A stretch of 64,000 bases of DNA, taken from positions 124,001 through 188,000 of the forward strand of contig NZ_SUKA01000003.1 in the NCBI RefSeq assembly GCF_005049105.1, given 5' to 3'. The stretch is from Sphingobacterium alkalisoli (GTDB taxonomy: Bacteria; Bacteroidota; Bacteroidia; Sphingobacteriales; Sphingobacteriaceae). Under the pieces are notes generated by a model, which saw nothing but the letters and a program-made list of their open reading frames with translations, did not search any database and was not told where the DNA came from. Shown piece by piece: positions 7,912-17,700 of this stretch; the first letter of the stretch is position 1; every line of letters begins with the position of its first letter. The position numbers and the translations under genes are program-made.

Positions 7912-9378
7912 ATGAAAAATTTAACTCTATATACAATCGGCTCGCTATTGTGTTTCGCTAGCTGCTCCAAATGGTTAGATAAAGAACCTATAGGAATCCT
8001 GACACAGGAACAGGTGCAGGTGGATCCAACGGAGGGTACTGTAGTAACTGGAATTGATAATGCGTATCGTCCGCTATCATATACACTTAATTTATTTGGT
8101 GAATGGGACTGGACAGGAGGGCTTGTAATTCGTCCTGATTTTTTATTGGAAGACATAGCCGCCGGTGATGCGACGAAAAAATGGACGCCCGATGGTGATC
8201 AGGCTTGGATGGATGATGTAGCCAACTACAATTTCACAGCTGAAAACGGCGCTTTTGCAGGTATTTGGAAATTTAATTATGAAGGAATATCTCGCTGCAA
8301 TATGGCGATCTTCCAATTGACGGATCCAGAAACGGTAGCTAAGATCAATATGGCGGAAGCAAAGCGAACGCAATTACTTGCAGAAGCCTCTTTTCTTCGT
8401 GCATTTTTTTACTTTGATCTCGTGAAATATTTTGGCGATGTCCCAATGGTATTGCAACCTTTGAGAGACTTTAACGAAGCCTATGAGGTCGCGGTAAAAA
8501 CCCCAAAGGCAGCCGTATATGAACAGATAAAGGCAGATCTTCAAGAGGCCATAAATGGATTCCCCAATGCGAAATATACGAATCAAAGCGAAAGGTGGAG
8601 GGCATCTAAAGGTGCTGCTATTGCACTATTGGCGAAGGTAGCTTTGTTTGAAGGGAACTGGAAGGAGGTGGTTACTCAGATTAATACCTTGGACCAGTTG
8701 GGCTTTTACGACTTGAATACGAATTACTTCGATGCCTTTGACGACACGAAGACCTATATAGAAAAGGAAAATATATTTATATACGATCATGAGCCTGGTA
8801 TGCAGCCAATAAGAGGAAATGGTTTCACGGCACTAATGGGTTGGGGATTTATGGCACCATCTACGAATTTTTTAGCGGCTTTTGAAAGTGGCGATCCACG
8901 CAGGACATATACGGTCAATACAAACGATCAGGCTATATATAAGTTATTGGGAGCGCAGAATGCAAATTATAAAGGCAACGACAACTCGCCGGTAAATCGG
9001 ATCTATATCCGGTATGCAGACGTGGTACTCTGGAGGGCAGAAGCATTAATCAAGGATAATCAGGTGTCTGCTGGCGTAGCCTTGATCAACAAAGTTCGCG
9101 AACGCGCACGTGCAGGCAATAACAGTGTGTTGCCAGATCGCAACACCAGCATTACGGATGCGAATCTGGCCATGCAGTGGCTGCAACATGAGCGACGGGT
9201 CGAACTGGGTTTGGAAAGTCATCGGCTGTCTGATTTAAGACGTTGGAATATTGCAGAAACAACACTGATTGCTATGGGTAAGCCATTCTTGAAAAGGCAT
9301 ATGCTATACCCGATTCCGCAAACAGAAGTGGATAAGACAGTAGGTAAAATAGCGCAAAACGACGGATATAATAATTGA
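7912..9378 (+). CDS. SusD/RagB-family surface glycan-binding lipoprotein
   Basis: This is a 488-residue SusD-like protein. A lipoprotein signal ends in FASC with Cys18 as the lipidated residue. The TPR-type helices are recognisable from AEASFLRAFFYFDLVKYFGD, and the C-terminal SusD motif is ERRVELGLESHRLSDLRRW, followed by the typical YPIPQTEV near the end. It forms a lid over the SusC barrel and captures oligosaccharides at the cell surface. It starts 3 bases after susC ends, so the two are co-transcribed. Its stop codon is followed by the GH130 ATG within 3 bases. Confidence 0.95.
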   Translation: MKNLTLYTIGSLLCFASCSKWLDKEPIGILTQEQVQVDPTEGTVVTGIDNAYRPLSYTLNLFGEWDWTGGLVIRPDFLLEDIAAGDATKKWTPDGDQAWMDDVANYNFTAENGAFAGIWKFNYEGISRCNMAIFQLTDPETVAKINMAEAKRTQLLAEASFLRAFFYFDLVKYFGDVPMVLQPLRDFNEAYEVAVKTPKAAVYEQIKADLQEAINGFPNAKYTNQSERWRASKGAAIALLAKVALFEGNWKEVVTQINTLDQLGFYDLNTNYFDAFDDTKTYIEKENIFIYDHEPGMQPIRGNGFTALMGWGFMAPSTNFLAAFESGDPRRTYTVNTNDQAIYKLLGAQNANYKGNDNSPVNRIYIRYADVVLWRAEALIKDNQVSAGVALINKVRERARAGNNSVLPDRNTSITDANLAMQWLQHERRVELGLESHRLSDLRRWNIAETTLIAMGKPFLKRHMLYPIPQTEVDKTVGKIAQNDGYNN

Positions 9379-9380
9379 TT

Positions 9381-10544
9381 ATGAGAAGAATACATTTTAT
9401 AATTTTGGCAACCACGGTTGCATTAGGAGCCTGCCGAGACAGCAAGCACATACAGAAAACCTCGAACCCCGATTGGACAATCGGTGGTTTCGCTCGACCG
9501 GAGGGTGTGAATCCGGTAATCTCCCCCGATTCCACGACAGCATTTTTAGATCCGATGTCGGGCAAAATGGTTCGATGGGAAGAGAATGATACGTTTAATC
9601 CCGGAGCAGTGGTTAAAGACGACACCGTTTTTGTCCTTTATCGTGCGGAAGATAAATTCGGTATCGGCATTGGTTTCCGAACATCCAGATTGGGATTGGC
9701 CAGTAGTACGGATGGACTTAATTTTAAACGTGCGAAAGAGCCGGTATTGTATCCAGCTGAGGACGAGCAGAAACAATATGAATGGCCAGGAGGAGTGGAA
9801 GACCCACGTGTAGCTGTGACGGAAGATGGAACCTTTGTTGTATTTTATACCCAATGGAATAGGGATACGCCCCGATTGGGAGTGGCTACTTCCAAGGATT
9901 TGAGAAACTGGGAAAAACATGGTCCTATATTCGCTAAATCTACGTATACGAAACTGATGGAAACATCACATAAGTCTGCATCGATTTTGACGACCTTAAA
10001 AAATGATAAGCTGGTGATTACTAAAATCAATGACAAGTATTGGATGTATTGGGGCGAACATGGGGTGAAAGGGGCTACCTCGGACAATCTCATTGACTGG
10101 GAACCGGTATTGGATGAAAAAGGAGAGCTGGTAGATTTCATCCAAACGAGACCGGGATACTTTGATAGTGCCCTGACAGAATGTGGCCCACCGGCGGTGT
10201 TGACCGATAAAGGTATTGTATTGTTGTACAACGGTAAAAACCACAATCAGATCGAATACGCTGATTCACGGTTTACGTTAGGAACTTACAGCGCGGGGCA
10301 GGTACTTTTTGATAAAAATGATCCGACCAAAGTACTAGAAAGGCTTGATACGCCTTTTATGCGACCCATCGAAGATTTTGAAAAAAGTGGACAGTATGTT
10401 GATGGTACCGTTTTTCTCCAAGGGCTGGTATACTACAAATCAAAGTGGTTTCTATATTACGGCTGTGCGGATTCAAAAGTAGGAGTTACTGTCTTTGATC
10501 CAAGCAACCCAAGTCCATTTGACCCACTACCTCAATCAAATTAA
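9381..10544 (+). CDS. GH130-family lipoprotein (beta-1,2-mannosidase or mannoside phosphorylase type)
   Basis: This is a 388-residue protein with a lipoprotein signal (VALGAC, Cys18). It has the five-bladed propeller repeats of the GH43/GH32/GH130 type (FNPGAVVKDDTVFVLYR, RLGLASSTDG). The GH130 signature GGVEDPR carries the probable catalytic Asp at residue 141. Cytoplasmic mannoside phosphorylases of GH130 lack signal peptides; the exported lipoprotein form here resembles the Bacteroides GH130 hydrolases that remove beta-1,2-mannose from yeast mannan. A hydrolytic role is therefore inferred. I use the ATG at 9381 and not the TTG at 9375, which would overlap susD. The ROK-like gene follows after 5 bases. 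Confidence 0.8.
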   Translation: MRRIHFIILATTVALGACRDSKHIQKTSNPDWTIGGFARPEGVNPVISPDSTTAFLDPMSGKMVRWEENDTFNPGAVVKDDTVFVLYRAEDKFGIGIGFRTSRLGLASSTDGLNFKRAKEPVLYPAEDEQKQYEWPGGVEDPRVAVTEDGTFVVFYTQWNRDTPRLGVATSKDLRNWEKHGPIFAKSTYTKLMETSHKSASILTTLKNDKLVITKINDKYWMYWGEHGVKGATSDNLIDWEPVLDEKGELVDFIQTRPGYFDSALTECGPPAVLTDKGIVLLYNGKNHNQIEYADSRFTLGTYSAGQVLFDKNDPTKVLERLDTPFMRPIEDFEKSGQYVDGTVFLQGLVYYKSKWFLYYGCADSKVGVTVFDPSNPSPFDPLPQSN

Positions 10545-10549
10545 TACGC

Positions 10550-11404
10550 ATGGACAGTAACTTGATACTTTGTATAGATATCGGCGGCACGCATATTACA
10601 GCTGCTGTGTTGGATAGACAATCGATGAGTTTGCACAAGGGCGCACTGGCTCACGAACAGGTGGATAGCCAGGGTACCAGAGAAAATATCCTTTTGGAAT
10701 GGGATCGTGCGATTGCGGGGGTACTGCATCGGGCTGGAGGCAAAATGCAGGCTGTGTTTGTTTCTATACCAGGCCCATTTGACTACGAGCAAGGGATCTG
10801 TTTGATGGATGGCATGCACAAATATCAGTCGCTGCTGCATATGGATGTCAAAAGTTACTTTGCTGATCGCTATGGTTTCCGTCCCGAGAGAGTCTTCTTT
10901 TTCAATGATGCCCTCGCATTTTTGCTTGGAGAGGTGTACCACTATCGCTGGCGAGATAAAACCGTGGTGGGGCTTACGCTCGGTACTGGACTAGGTTCAG
11001 CGCTATACAGCCCACTGGAGCTGAAGGATTTGAATTATGGTTCTGCCGATTTTCGAGATGGAATTGCTGAGGATTACATTTCTACGCGTGGTGTGCTTGA
11101 CTTTCTAAGTACACAAACCGACTACAGGTTTAAGAATGTGAAAGAAGTAGTACAGGTGATGGGGAAGGAAAAGGAGAGAACGGCTGCATTTACATTTCTG
11201 ACAGATGCCTTACTGGATTTTATCCGGATGTATATTAGGCCGCTGAATCCGGATGTGATCGTACTAGGGGGAAGTATCGCGAAGGCACACGAGCTATTTT
11301 TGAAAGAACTGGAGCAAGAGCAATCTATACCTGTTAAAATAGCATCCATGGATGAAATGAACCTCTTTTTGGGAATGGCCTCCACTTGGAATTTAAATGA
11401 TTAG
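10550..11404 (+). CDS. ROK-fold sugar kinase, lacking the zinc motif
   Basis: This is a 284-residue protein with the actin-like ATPase fold: phosphate-1 loop DIGGTHITAAV (10-20), a putative catalytic Asp in FFNDALAFL (residue 120), phosphate-2 GLTLGTGLGSAL (141-152) and an adenosine motif IVLGGSIAKA. ROK kinases normally carry ExGH and CxCGxxGC motifs just after phosphate-2; here that stretch reads LKDLNYGSADFRDGIAED and contains neither. It is also shorter than the usual 300-320 residues. The likely role is cytoplasmic phosphorylation of the released hexose (mannose or similar), which fits its place between the GH130 and MFS genes. The missing motifs make the substrate uncertain, and it could be regulatory. 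Confidence 0.75.
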   Translation: MDSNLILCIDIGGTHITAAVLDRQSMSLHKGALAHEQVDSQGTRENILLEWDRAIAGVLHRAGGKMQAVFVSIPGPFDYEQGICLMDGMHKYQSLLHMDVKSYFADRYGFRPERVFFFNDALAFLLGEVYHYRWRDKTVVGLTLGTGLGSALYSPLELKDLNYGSADFRDGIAEDYISTRGVLDFLSTQTDYRFKNVKEVVQVMGKEKERTAAFTFLTDALLDFIRMYIRPLNPDVIVLGGSIAKAHELFLKELEQEQSIPVKIASMDEMNLFLGMASTWNLND

Positions 11405-11428
11405 TTTAAAATTTGAAAAATTATTTTG

Positions 11429-12715
11429 ATGAAAAACGTTTGGAAATTTGCCTTGATCGCCTCTTTAGGAGGCTTTCTATTTGGCTTTGAAACCGCAGTA
11501 ATATCTGGTGCGGAGCAGATCATTCAGCGCTTATGGGCTTTGGATGCTTTTTGGCATGGTCTCACCGTATCAATATCGCTGATCGGTACCATTATCGGGG
11601 CAGTGATCGCAGGGCGTCTCTCAGACCGGTATGGTCGTAAACCGATATTGATCGCTATCGCATTACTCTATCTGTTTTCAGCAGTTGGCTGCGCAGTATC
11701 GACGTATTGGTCTGTCTTTTTGTTATTTCGTTTTCTCGGCGGGCTAGCGGTCGGGATCAGTTCTGTTGTAGGGCCGGTCTATATTTCGGAGATAGCTCCT
11801 TCCAAGGATCGAGGAAAGCTCACGGGGCTTTTTCAGGTGATGATCGTGACGGGTATTTTCGTAGCCTACCTCACTAATTTTCTTTTTGCAGGTATAGGCG
11901 AAGATGCTTGGCGCTACATGTTGGGCATTATGGCTCTTCCGGCGTTATTATTCTATATTTTATTAAAAAAAATACCGGAAAGCCCACGCTGGCTGGCCTT
12001 ACACAAGGGAATGGATCAGGCTAGGTCTGTTTTTGAGTTGTTGGGTCAAGAGACGCAATCCTCCTCAAGCAATGAAAACCTCAATACAAAAACGGCATTG
12101 TTTCAATTGAGGTATGCAAAGCCCATTCTATTTGCGGTATTGCTCGCTTTTTTTAATCAGATGACAGGGATCAACGCCATATTATATTATGCACCCCGTA
12201 TTTTCGAAATGGCTGGATACGATGCCCAGCTCAGCTACCTGCAACCCATATTTATCGGTGGAACCAATGTGTTTTTTACGTTGATCGGTATGAGCATTAT
12301 TGATCGGATAGGAAGGAAAAAGCTTCTTTTATCAGGAGCTGTAGGGATGTTTTTCTTTCTTTTATTGACAGCTTATGGATTGAAAGGAGATAACTCGGAT
12401 ATGCTGCTGTATTATATCCTTGGTTTCATAGCCTCCTTCGCTTTATCGCAAGGGGCGGTGATCTGGGTGTTTCTGGCCGAAATTTTTCCAAACGAAGTAC
12501 GGGCTCAGGGATCATCTTTGGGTAGTACGACACATTGGATCTTTGCGGCGCTGATATCTTGGATTTTTCCAGTAATTGTAGAAGGCATACCGCAGGGAGG
12601 ATTTTATGTTTTCCTTTTTTACGCCATAATGGTGGTGTTATCTTTCGTATTCATTCTATTCATACCAGAAACTAAGGGTAAATCGTTAGAAGATATCAAA
12701 GGCGTGGTACATTAA
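11429..12715 (+). CDS. MFS sugar:proton symporter (SP family) of the mannan-type PUL
   Basis: This 429-residue protein (ATG at 11429) has twelve predicted membrane helices and the sugar-porter signatures GGFLFGFETAVISGAE at the N-terminus, RYGRKP after helix 2, PESPRWLA after helix 6, NQMTGINAILYYAP in helix 7 and PETKGKSLEDI at the C-terminus. It should import a monosaccharide across the inner membrane, feeding the upstream kinase. The closest relative in the window is the symporter at 25180, which shares the same motifs almost word for word. It ends the apparent operon that begins at 4801. Confidence 0.92.
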   Translation: MKNVWKFALIASLGGFLFGFETAVISGAEQIIQRLWALDAFWHGLTVSISLIGTIIGAVIAGRLSDRYGRKPILIAIALLYLFSAVGCAVSTYWSVFLLFRFLGGLAVGISSVVGPVYISEIAPSKDRGKLTGLFQVMIVTGIFVAYLTNFLFAGIGEDAWRYMLGIMALPALLFYILLKKIPESPRWLALHKGMDQARSVFELLGQETQSSSSNENLNTKTALFQLRYAKPILFAVLLAFFNQMTGINAILYYAPRIFEMAGYDAQLSYLQPIFIGGTNVFFTLIGMSIIDRIGRKKLLLSGAVGMFFFLLLTAYGLKGDNSDMLLYYILGFIASFALSQGAVIWVFLAEIFPNEVRAQGSSLGSTTHWIFAALISWIFPVIVEGIPQGGFYVFLFYAIMVVLSFVFILFIPETKGKSLEDIKGVVH

Positions 12716-12720
12716 CTATT

Positions 12721-12766
12721 TCTCCTCGCCGTGCAAGTTGGGAGCCCGGCGTTCATGGCGAGGAGA
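12721..12766. terminator. Hairpin between convergent MFS and ECF sigma genes
   Basis: TCTCCTCGCC (12721-12730) pairs perfectly with GGCGAGGAGA (12757-12766). There is no clear T-run on either side, so termination is inferred from the position between convergent stop codons. Confidence 0.5.
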
Positions 12767-12780
12767 TGATAATATACAGA

Positions 12781-13359
12781 CTATAAAATTAAAAACTTTT
12801 CCATTACCTGACGGATAGACTTGATCGCAGAGCTGATCTGGTTCTTTACCGTATGCCTTGATATCTGCAGTTTATCGGCGATTTCTTGATACGGATAGCC
12901 TTCATCCCGTAACTGATAAATTACTTTTCGCTGGGGAGGCAGTTGGTTAATGGCCTCCTGAAGGCCTTCCCGAACCTCTTTTTCCTCGATCCCTTTGGGC
13001 TGCTCGGTGAGAAGATCCTGCATGGACTCCCAGATCGCTTGTTTTAGGCGGGCATCCGAAGATACTTTGCGCAGATAATCCATCACCTTGTTACGCGTAA
13101 GGATAAATAGAAAGGATTCGACCGATTGGATCTCATGCAGCTGATGGCGTATCTCCCAGAGCTTCATAAAAACATCGTGTACGATATCGCGGGCTACGTC
13201 GCTATCTTTAGTGAGGTTGAAGGCTAGTTTGAAGAGTGGCTTTTCGTACGAAAGAAAGATATCGTTAAACAAAAGATGCAACGAATCTTCCTGCGGTTGA
13301 TGCGTGGCACCATCGCTCGTGAGTTGATTTTCGTCTTTAGATTCATCCTTTGCCTTCAT
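12781..13359 (-). CDS. ECF (FecI-like) RNA polymerase sigma factor
   Basis: This 192-residue protein has sigma region 2 (LFKLAFNLTKDSDVARDIVHD, with the typical DIVHDVFMKLWE) and region 4 (YPYQEIADKLQISRHTVKNQ). In Bacteroidota such sigma factors work with a FecR anti-sigma factor and an STN-bearing TonB-dependent receptor. Both are encoded just across the divergent intergenic region (13585 and 14756). It would direct transcription of the SusC/SusD/TlpA unit when the receptor is occupied. The N-terminal 30 residues are polar and atypical for the family, but the start ATG is plausible. Confidence 0.93.
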   Translation of the reverse strand: MKAKDESKDENQLTSDGATHQPQEDSLHLLFNDIFLSYEKPLFKLAFNLTKDSDVARDIVHDVFMKLWEIRHQLHEIQSVESFLFILTRNKVMDYLRKVSSDARLKQAIWESMQDLLTEQPKGIEEKEVREGLQEAINQLPPQRKVIYQLRDEGYPYQEIADKLQISRHTVKNQISSAIKSIRQVMEKFLIL

Positions 13360-13459
13360 ACCGTGCGTTAGAGCTATATTTTTGCGTGATCGGCGGCGAT
13401 AAAGTGATCGATTCTTTCGGAAATCTGTCGCGGCCGGTCTTAAACTTAAGGGATTAATA

Positions 13460-13467
13460 CAAACTTA
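13460..13467 (-). promoter_or_regulatory. Candidate -7 element for the ECF sigma gene
   Basis: CAAACTTA on the plus strand reads TAAGTTTG on the minus strand, matching TAnnTTTG. It is about 100 bases upstream of the sigma start codon. No -33 box at the usual distance is evident. Confidence 0.3.
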
Positions 13468-13584
13468 GATAAAATAAACATGAAGTAACGATCAATAATG
13501 CAGACATTTTAAGAAAAATGTAAAAAAAACAAAATTCAGATAGGACATCGTGTCTTGAGCTTCGTCTTTAGTATAGATTGCAAG

Positions 13585-14613
13585 ATGAAAGAACGAGTTA
13601 ACTATTTACTGAAACAGTATTTTTACAACAGGGCAAACCGTCAGGAGCTGGACGAACTATTCGCTATTATTCGATCGGCCGAGTATGATGACGATATCGC
13701 ACTATTGATTAAAGAACTGTATGAACAACTCAAACGTGACGATCCATCACTAACGTATATTGATGATATGGGAAAGCTCTGGGAGTCGCCCCACGCTGCG
13801 GATCTACCTCAAACTTTTACGGAGAAGGAAATTTCATTACCTCGCCATCGTTCCACTAAATCGAAAACGTATCTCAGCGTGGCGGCCTGTGCATTGCTGC
13901 TGCTCTTAGCGGGCTTGCTCTATCAGTATTGGCCGATAACGAACCGCTCGGAGGTACAGGTACAGGTTATCAAGCATGCTGCCCCAGATGAGAACAAGGT
14001 CATCCTGCTCGCCGACGGCACCAAAGTGTGGGTCAACTCTTCCTCGCAGCTGCAATATCCTCAAGAATTTAAACGTGGACAACCGCGTGAAGTGACACTG
14101 GTAGGTGAGGCTTACTTTGAAGTGGAGCATGCGGAAAACTGGCCTTTTATTGTGCATACGGGTGATGTGCAGACCAAGGTACTGGGAACAAAATTTAATG
14201 TCAAAGCCTATCCCAATATGAAGGAAATACAGGTCTCGGTGAAAACGGGAAAGGTCATGGTTTCAAAGCGAAATGAAACGTTGGCGACGTTGATCCAAAA
14301 TCAAGAGGTGAACGTGCCGGTCCGCTCGACTACAACTTTCCGAACGGTGAAAGAAAAGGAGTTGAAAAGCAAAGTCGTGGGCAGTTGGACATCGGGATAC
14401 CTGGAGTATGAAGATGAGCCTATTGCAGCTGTTATAGCCGATATAGAACGGTTCTACCGCGTTAAAATTCGTTTGGATAAGGCTTCTTTACGTGACGAAA
14501 TCATTACCCTTTCGGTGCTCAAAGATAGCGACCCGGCCTACGTACTCGAGGTATTGGCTACATTGACAGATACAGCAATCAAGATGGAAAATAAAGAGTA
14601 TGTAATTTTTTAA
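13585..14613 (+). CDS. FecR-family anti-sigma factor / signal transducer
   Basis: This 342-residue protein starts at the ATG at 13585; the in-frame TTG at 13555 would add ten atypical residues. The N-terminal cytoplasmic part (MKERVNYLLKQYF) binds the sigma factor in this family. One membrane helix follows (LSVAACALLLLLAGLLYQYW, near residues 97-116). The periplasmic FecR domain contains VILLADGTKVWVNSSSQLQYP, GEAYFEVEH and VLGTKFNVKAY, and the C-terminal DUF4974 domain ends in the protein's last residues (LATLTDTAIKMENKEYVIF). It relays the state of the outer-membrane receptor encoded next (14756) to the divergently encoded sigma factor. Confidence 0.93.
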   Translation: MKERVNYLLKQYFYNRANRQELDELFAIIRSAEYDDDIALLIKELYEQLKRDDPSLTYIDDMGKLWESPHAADLPQTFTEKEISLPRHRSTKSKTYLSVAACALLLLLAGLLYQYWPITNRSEVQVQVIKHAAPDENKVILLADGTKVWVNSSSQLQYPQEFKRGQPREVTLVGEAYFEVEHAENWPFIVHTGDVQTKVLGTKFNVKAYPNMKEIQVSVKTGKVMVSKRNETLATLIQNQEVNVPVRSTTTFRTVKEKELKSKVVGSWTSGYLEYEDEPIAAVIADIERFYRVKIRLDKASLRDEIITLSVLKDSDPAYVLEVLATLTDTAIKMENKEYVIF

Positions 14614-14755
14614 CCTAAACAACTAAAAGACAAGATTATGAAGTGAAAATGACCAGATAGAGTACAAGAAAAATGAAAGCCATTCCGGCTGGACCCCGGA
14701 AATGGCTAAAGGATTCAATACACAGATTACGTTATACTAAATCATTACCAAAATT

Positions 14756-17700
14756 ATGCATTTATTTCGAAAGAAGTGCAATAGGAGATTATTGATGAAA
14801 ATATCCGCACTAGCAGTATTATTAACATGGTTTGCGACGATGGTCGCGGCCAATTCTTCAGCGCAGAATCTGGCTGAGATCAGGGCTTCGTTGCCCACAG
14901 AAAGTATCTCTTTACGGGAAGCTTTTAAAGCGTTGGAAAAGCAGACAAACATACGGTTTACTTATGTAAGCGGTGATGTCGTGAAATATAAACAGACACG
15001 AACGACACGGCGTAGCAACAATGTGGAGGCCATTTTGGAAGATCTATTGACGAATACCGATCTAGCGTATCGCCAGGTCGGAAAGACCGTTGTTATCAAA
15101 AAGAAAAAAAATGTTCCCGCCAGTGATGAGGCTACGGAAAAGCCTGTTGAGGGTGTAGCTCAGTCTGCACGGAGAGGAACCGTACGCAACGAAAACGGGG
15201 AGCCTGTGCGTGGGGCTACGGTACGTGTAAAAGGTACTAATATAGTCATGTCGACAGATCAGAATGGCGAATTCGTACTGAAGACCGCTGGAAGCGTACC
15301 GTTGCAGGTATCGTATCTGGGTTATCAAACGCAGGAACTAACATTTAGCGCTGATGGACAGGAGGTGCTGCTGTCGCCGGATTTTGGTAATCTGGATGCA
15401 GTAACGGTAATTGCCTACGGTACGACAAGTAAACGCGTGAGCACGGGATCGACCTCCTCTATAAGCAGCGAAGAAATTTCACGTGCGCCAGTCAATAATG
15501 CCTTGGAAGCCTTGCAGGGCCGAATTGCCGGTCTGGATATTGGCTCGGCTAACGGATTGCCGGGATCTTCGCCGAATGTGCGTCTGCGCGGATTAAATTC
15601 CATTGCAGCGGACAATTCGCCGCTATACATTGTAGATGGGGTTCCTTACTTCTCGGAGTCGTTAAACATGTTCAATGGTGATAACGGCGCACAGAGCCCG
15701 ATTGCTGGGATCAATCCGAGCGATATAGAGCGGATCGATGTGCTGAAAGATGCCGATGCAACAGCAATCTATGGATCACGTGGTGCTAACGGTGTAATCT
15801 TAATTACGACGAAGAAAGGTAAAGCGGGAAGAACTGCAGTTAATTTTAACGCCTATACCGGAGCCGGAAAGGTGACCAATATGGTGGAAATGCTGTCGAC
15901 TCAGGAGTATCTGGAGCTGCGCCGTGAAGCATTTGCGAATTCGGGTGAGACGCCGGAACCGACGGTGCCGGATCTATTTGAATGGGATCAAAATCTGGAT
16001 CAAAACTGGCAGAAAAAATTAATGGGCGGTACTGCCAAATTAACGGAAGCAAACGCCTCTATTGGAGGCGGCTCCGAAAGCACGAGTTTCTTGCTGACGG
16101 GTACGCTGCGTAAAGAGACAACCGTACAGCCCGGAGATAACGGCTATAATAAAGGTGCTGGTATGCTGAGCGTAAACCACAATACGCCGGATGGGAAATT
16201 TTCCGTCTCGGCAACAGCAAATTATACGGCAGATTTCAACGATGCCATGGCGACAGATGTAAGCCAATATTACAACCTGCCGCCGAATATGCCAATTTAC
16301 AACGAAGATGGTTCGTTCTATTGGTATAATAATACACAAAATCCCTATGCGTTTTTAGAACGTAGGCACGAGACACGTAATAAGACGTTGTTGGCAAGTG
16401 GAATAATCCGCTATAGCCCGATAACGAATCTTAATATATCGACGACGTTGGGCTACAACCACACAGGGCTCAATCAGATCCAGATGTATCCGAGTACATC
16501 GTTTAACCCACTGCAAGGTGCTGGAAGCAGCTCCTATCTGGGCAATGGATCTTACGACTCTTACAGTATCGAACCACAGGTAAGCTACTTATGGGATACC
16601 AGTTGGGGTAAGCTGGATGTATTGGCCGGAGCGACCTGGCAACAGGGAACCCGTGAGGGGACCTATTTCGTGGGTGAAGGCTTCACCTCAGATACCCAGT
16701 TGAATAATATTAATGCGGCAGTATCGGTACGATCCAATGGATTTAGGTATTCCAAATATAGATATCAAGCCGGTTTTGCACGCCTGACCTACAACTGGCT
16801 CAATAAATATATAGTGAATGGTACATTTAGAAGGGACGGCTCGTCGCGCTTTGGTCCGGATAGAAGGGTAGGTAATTTTGGTTCCGTAGGTGCCGCTTGG
16901 GTATTCTCGGAGGAAGGCTTTCTGAAGGATAAGGGTTCGTTTCTAACATTTGGAAAGCTCCGCTCCAGCTATGGGGTAACTGGAAATGACCAGATCAGTG
17001 ATTATGGATTTATGGATACCTGGAGCTTCAATACGTACGCCTACGGTGGCATAGCGGGCCTTCATCCAACACGTGTCGCGAATCCGCTATACAGCTGGGA
17101 GACAACACGTAAACTGGAATTTGGTCTGGAAACGGGTTTCCTTAACAATAGGTTGACCCTAAATGTAAACCGCTATTACAATGAATCAGATAATCAGCTT
17201 ATCGAACAAAAGTTATCACCTCAGACGGGTTTTTCAGGTTATAGAGCGAACCTGCCCGGCATCGTACAAAACAGGGGCTGGGAGTTTGAACTGACCTCAG
17301 TGAATATAAAAAACACGAATTTTGAATGGAATACCTCTGCCAACTTGACTATCGCAAAAAACAAACTGGTTGCTTATCCGGGGCTGGAATCGGATAATAT
17401 TAATAAACAGTATTACGCGATCGGACACCCTATGGATATCGTGTACGGGTATCAATTCACTGGAGTGGATTCACAGACGGGCGTACCTCAGTTTGCAGAC
17501 TTGAGCGGCGATGGGGAACTTAGCCAGGGATTGGATGATAGTTATGTAATCGGGTCTCGCTCCCCTAAGTTCTTCGGCGGTGTGAATAACACGCTGCGCT
17601 ACAAAAACCTGAGTTTAAGTTTCTTGCTTCAATTTGTCAAGCAGGAGGGGGAACAGCTTAACTTCGGCTATATGGCTCCCGCGGCCTTGGGCAGCATGGT

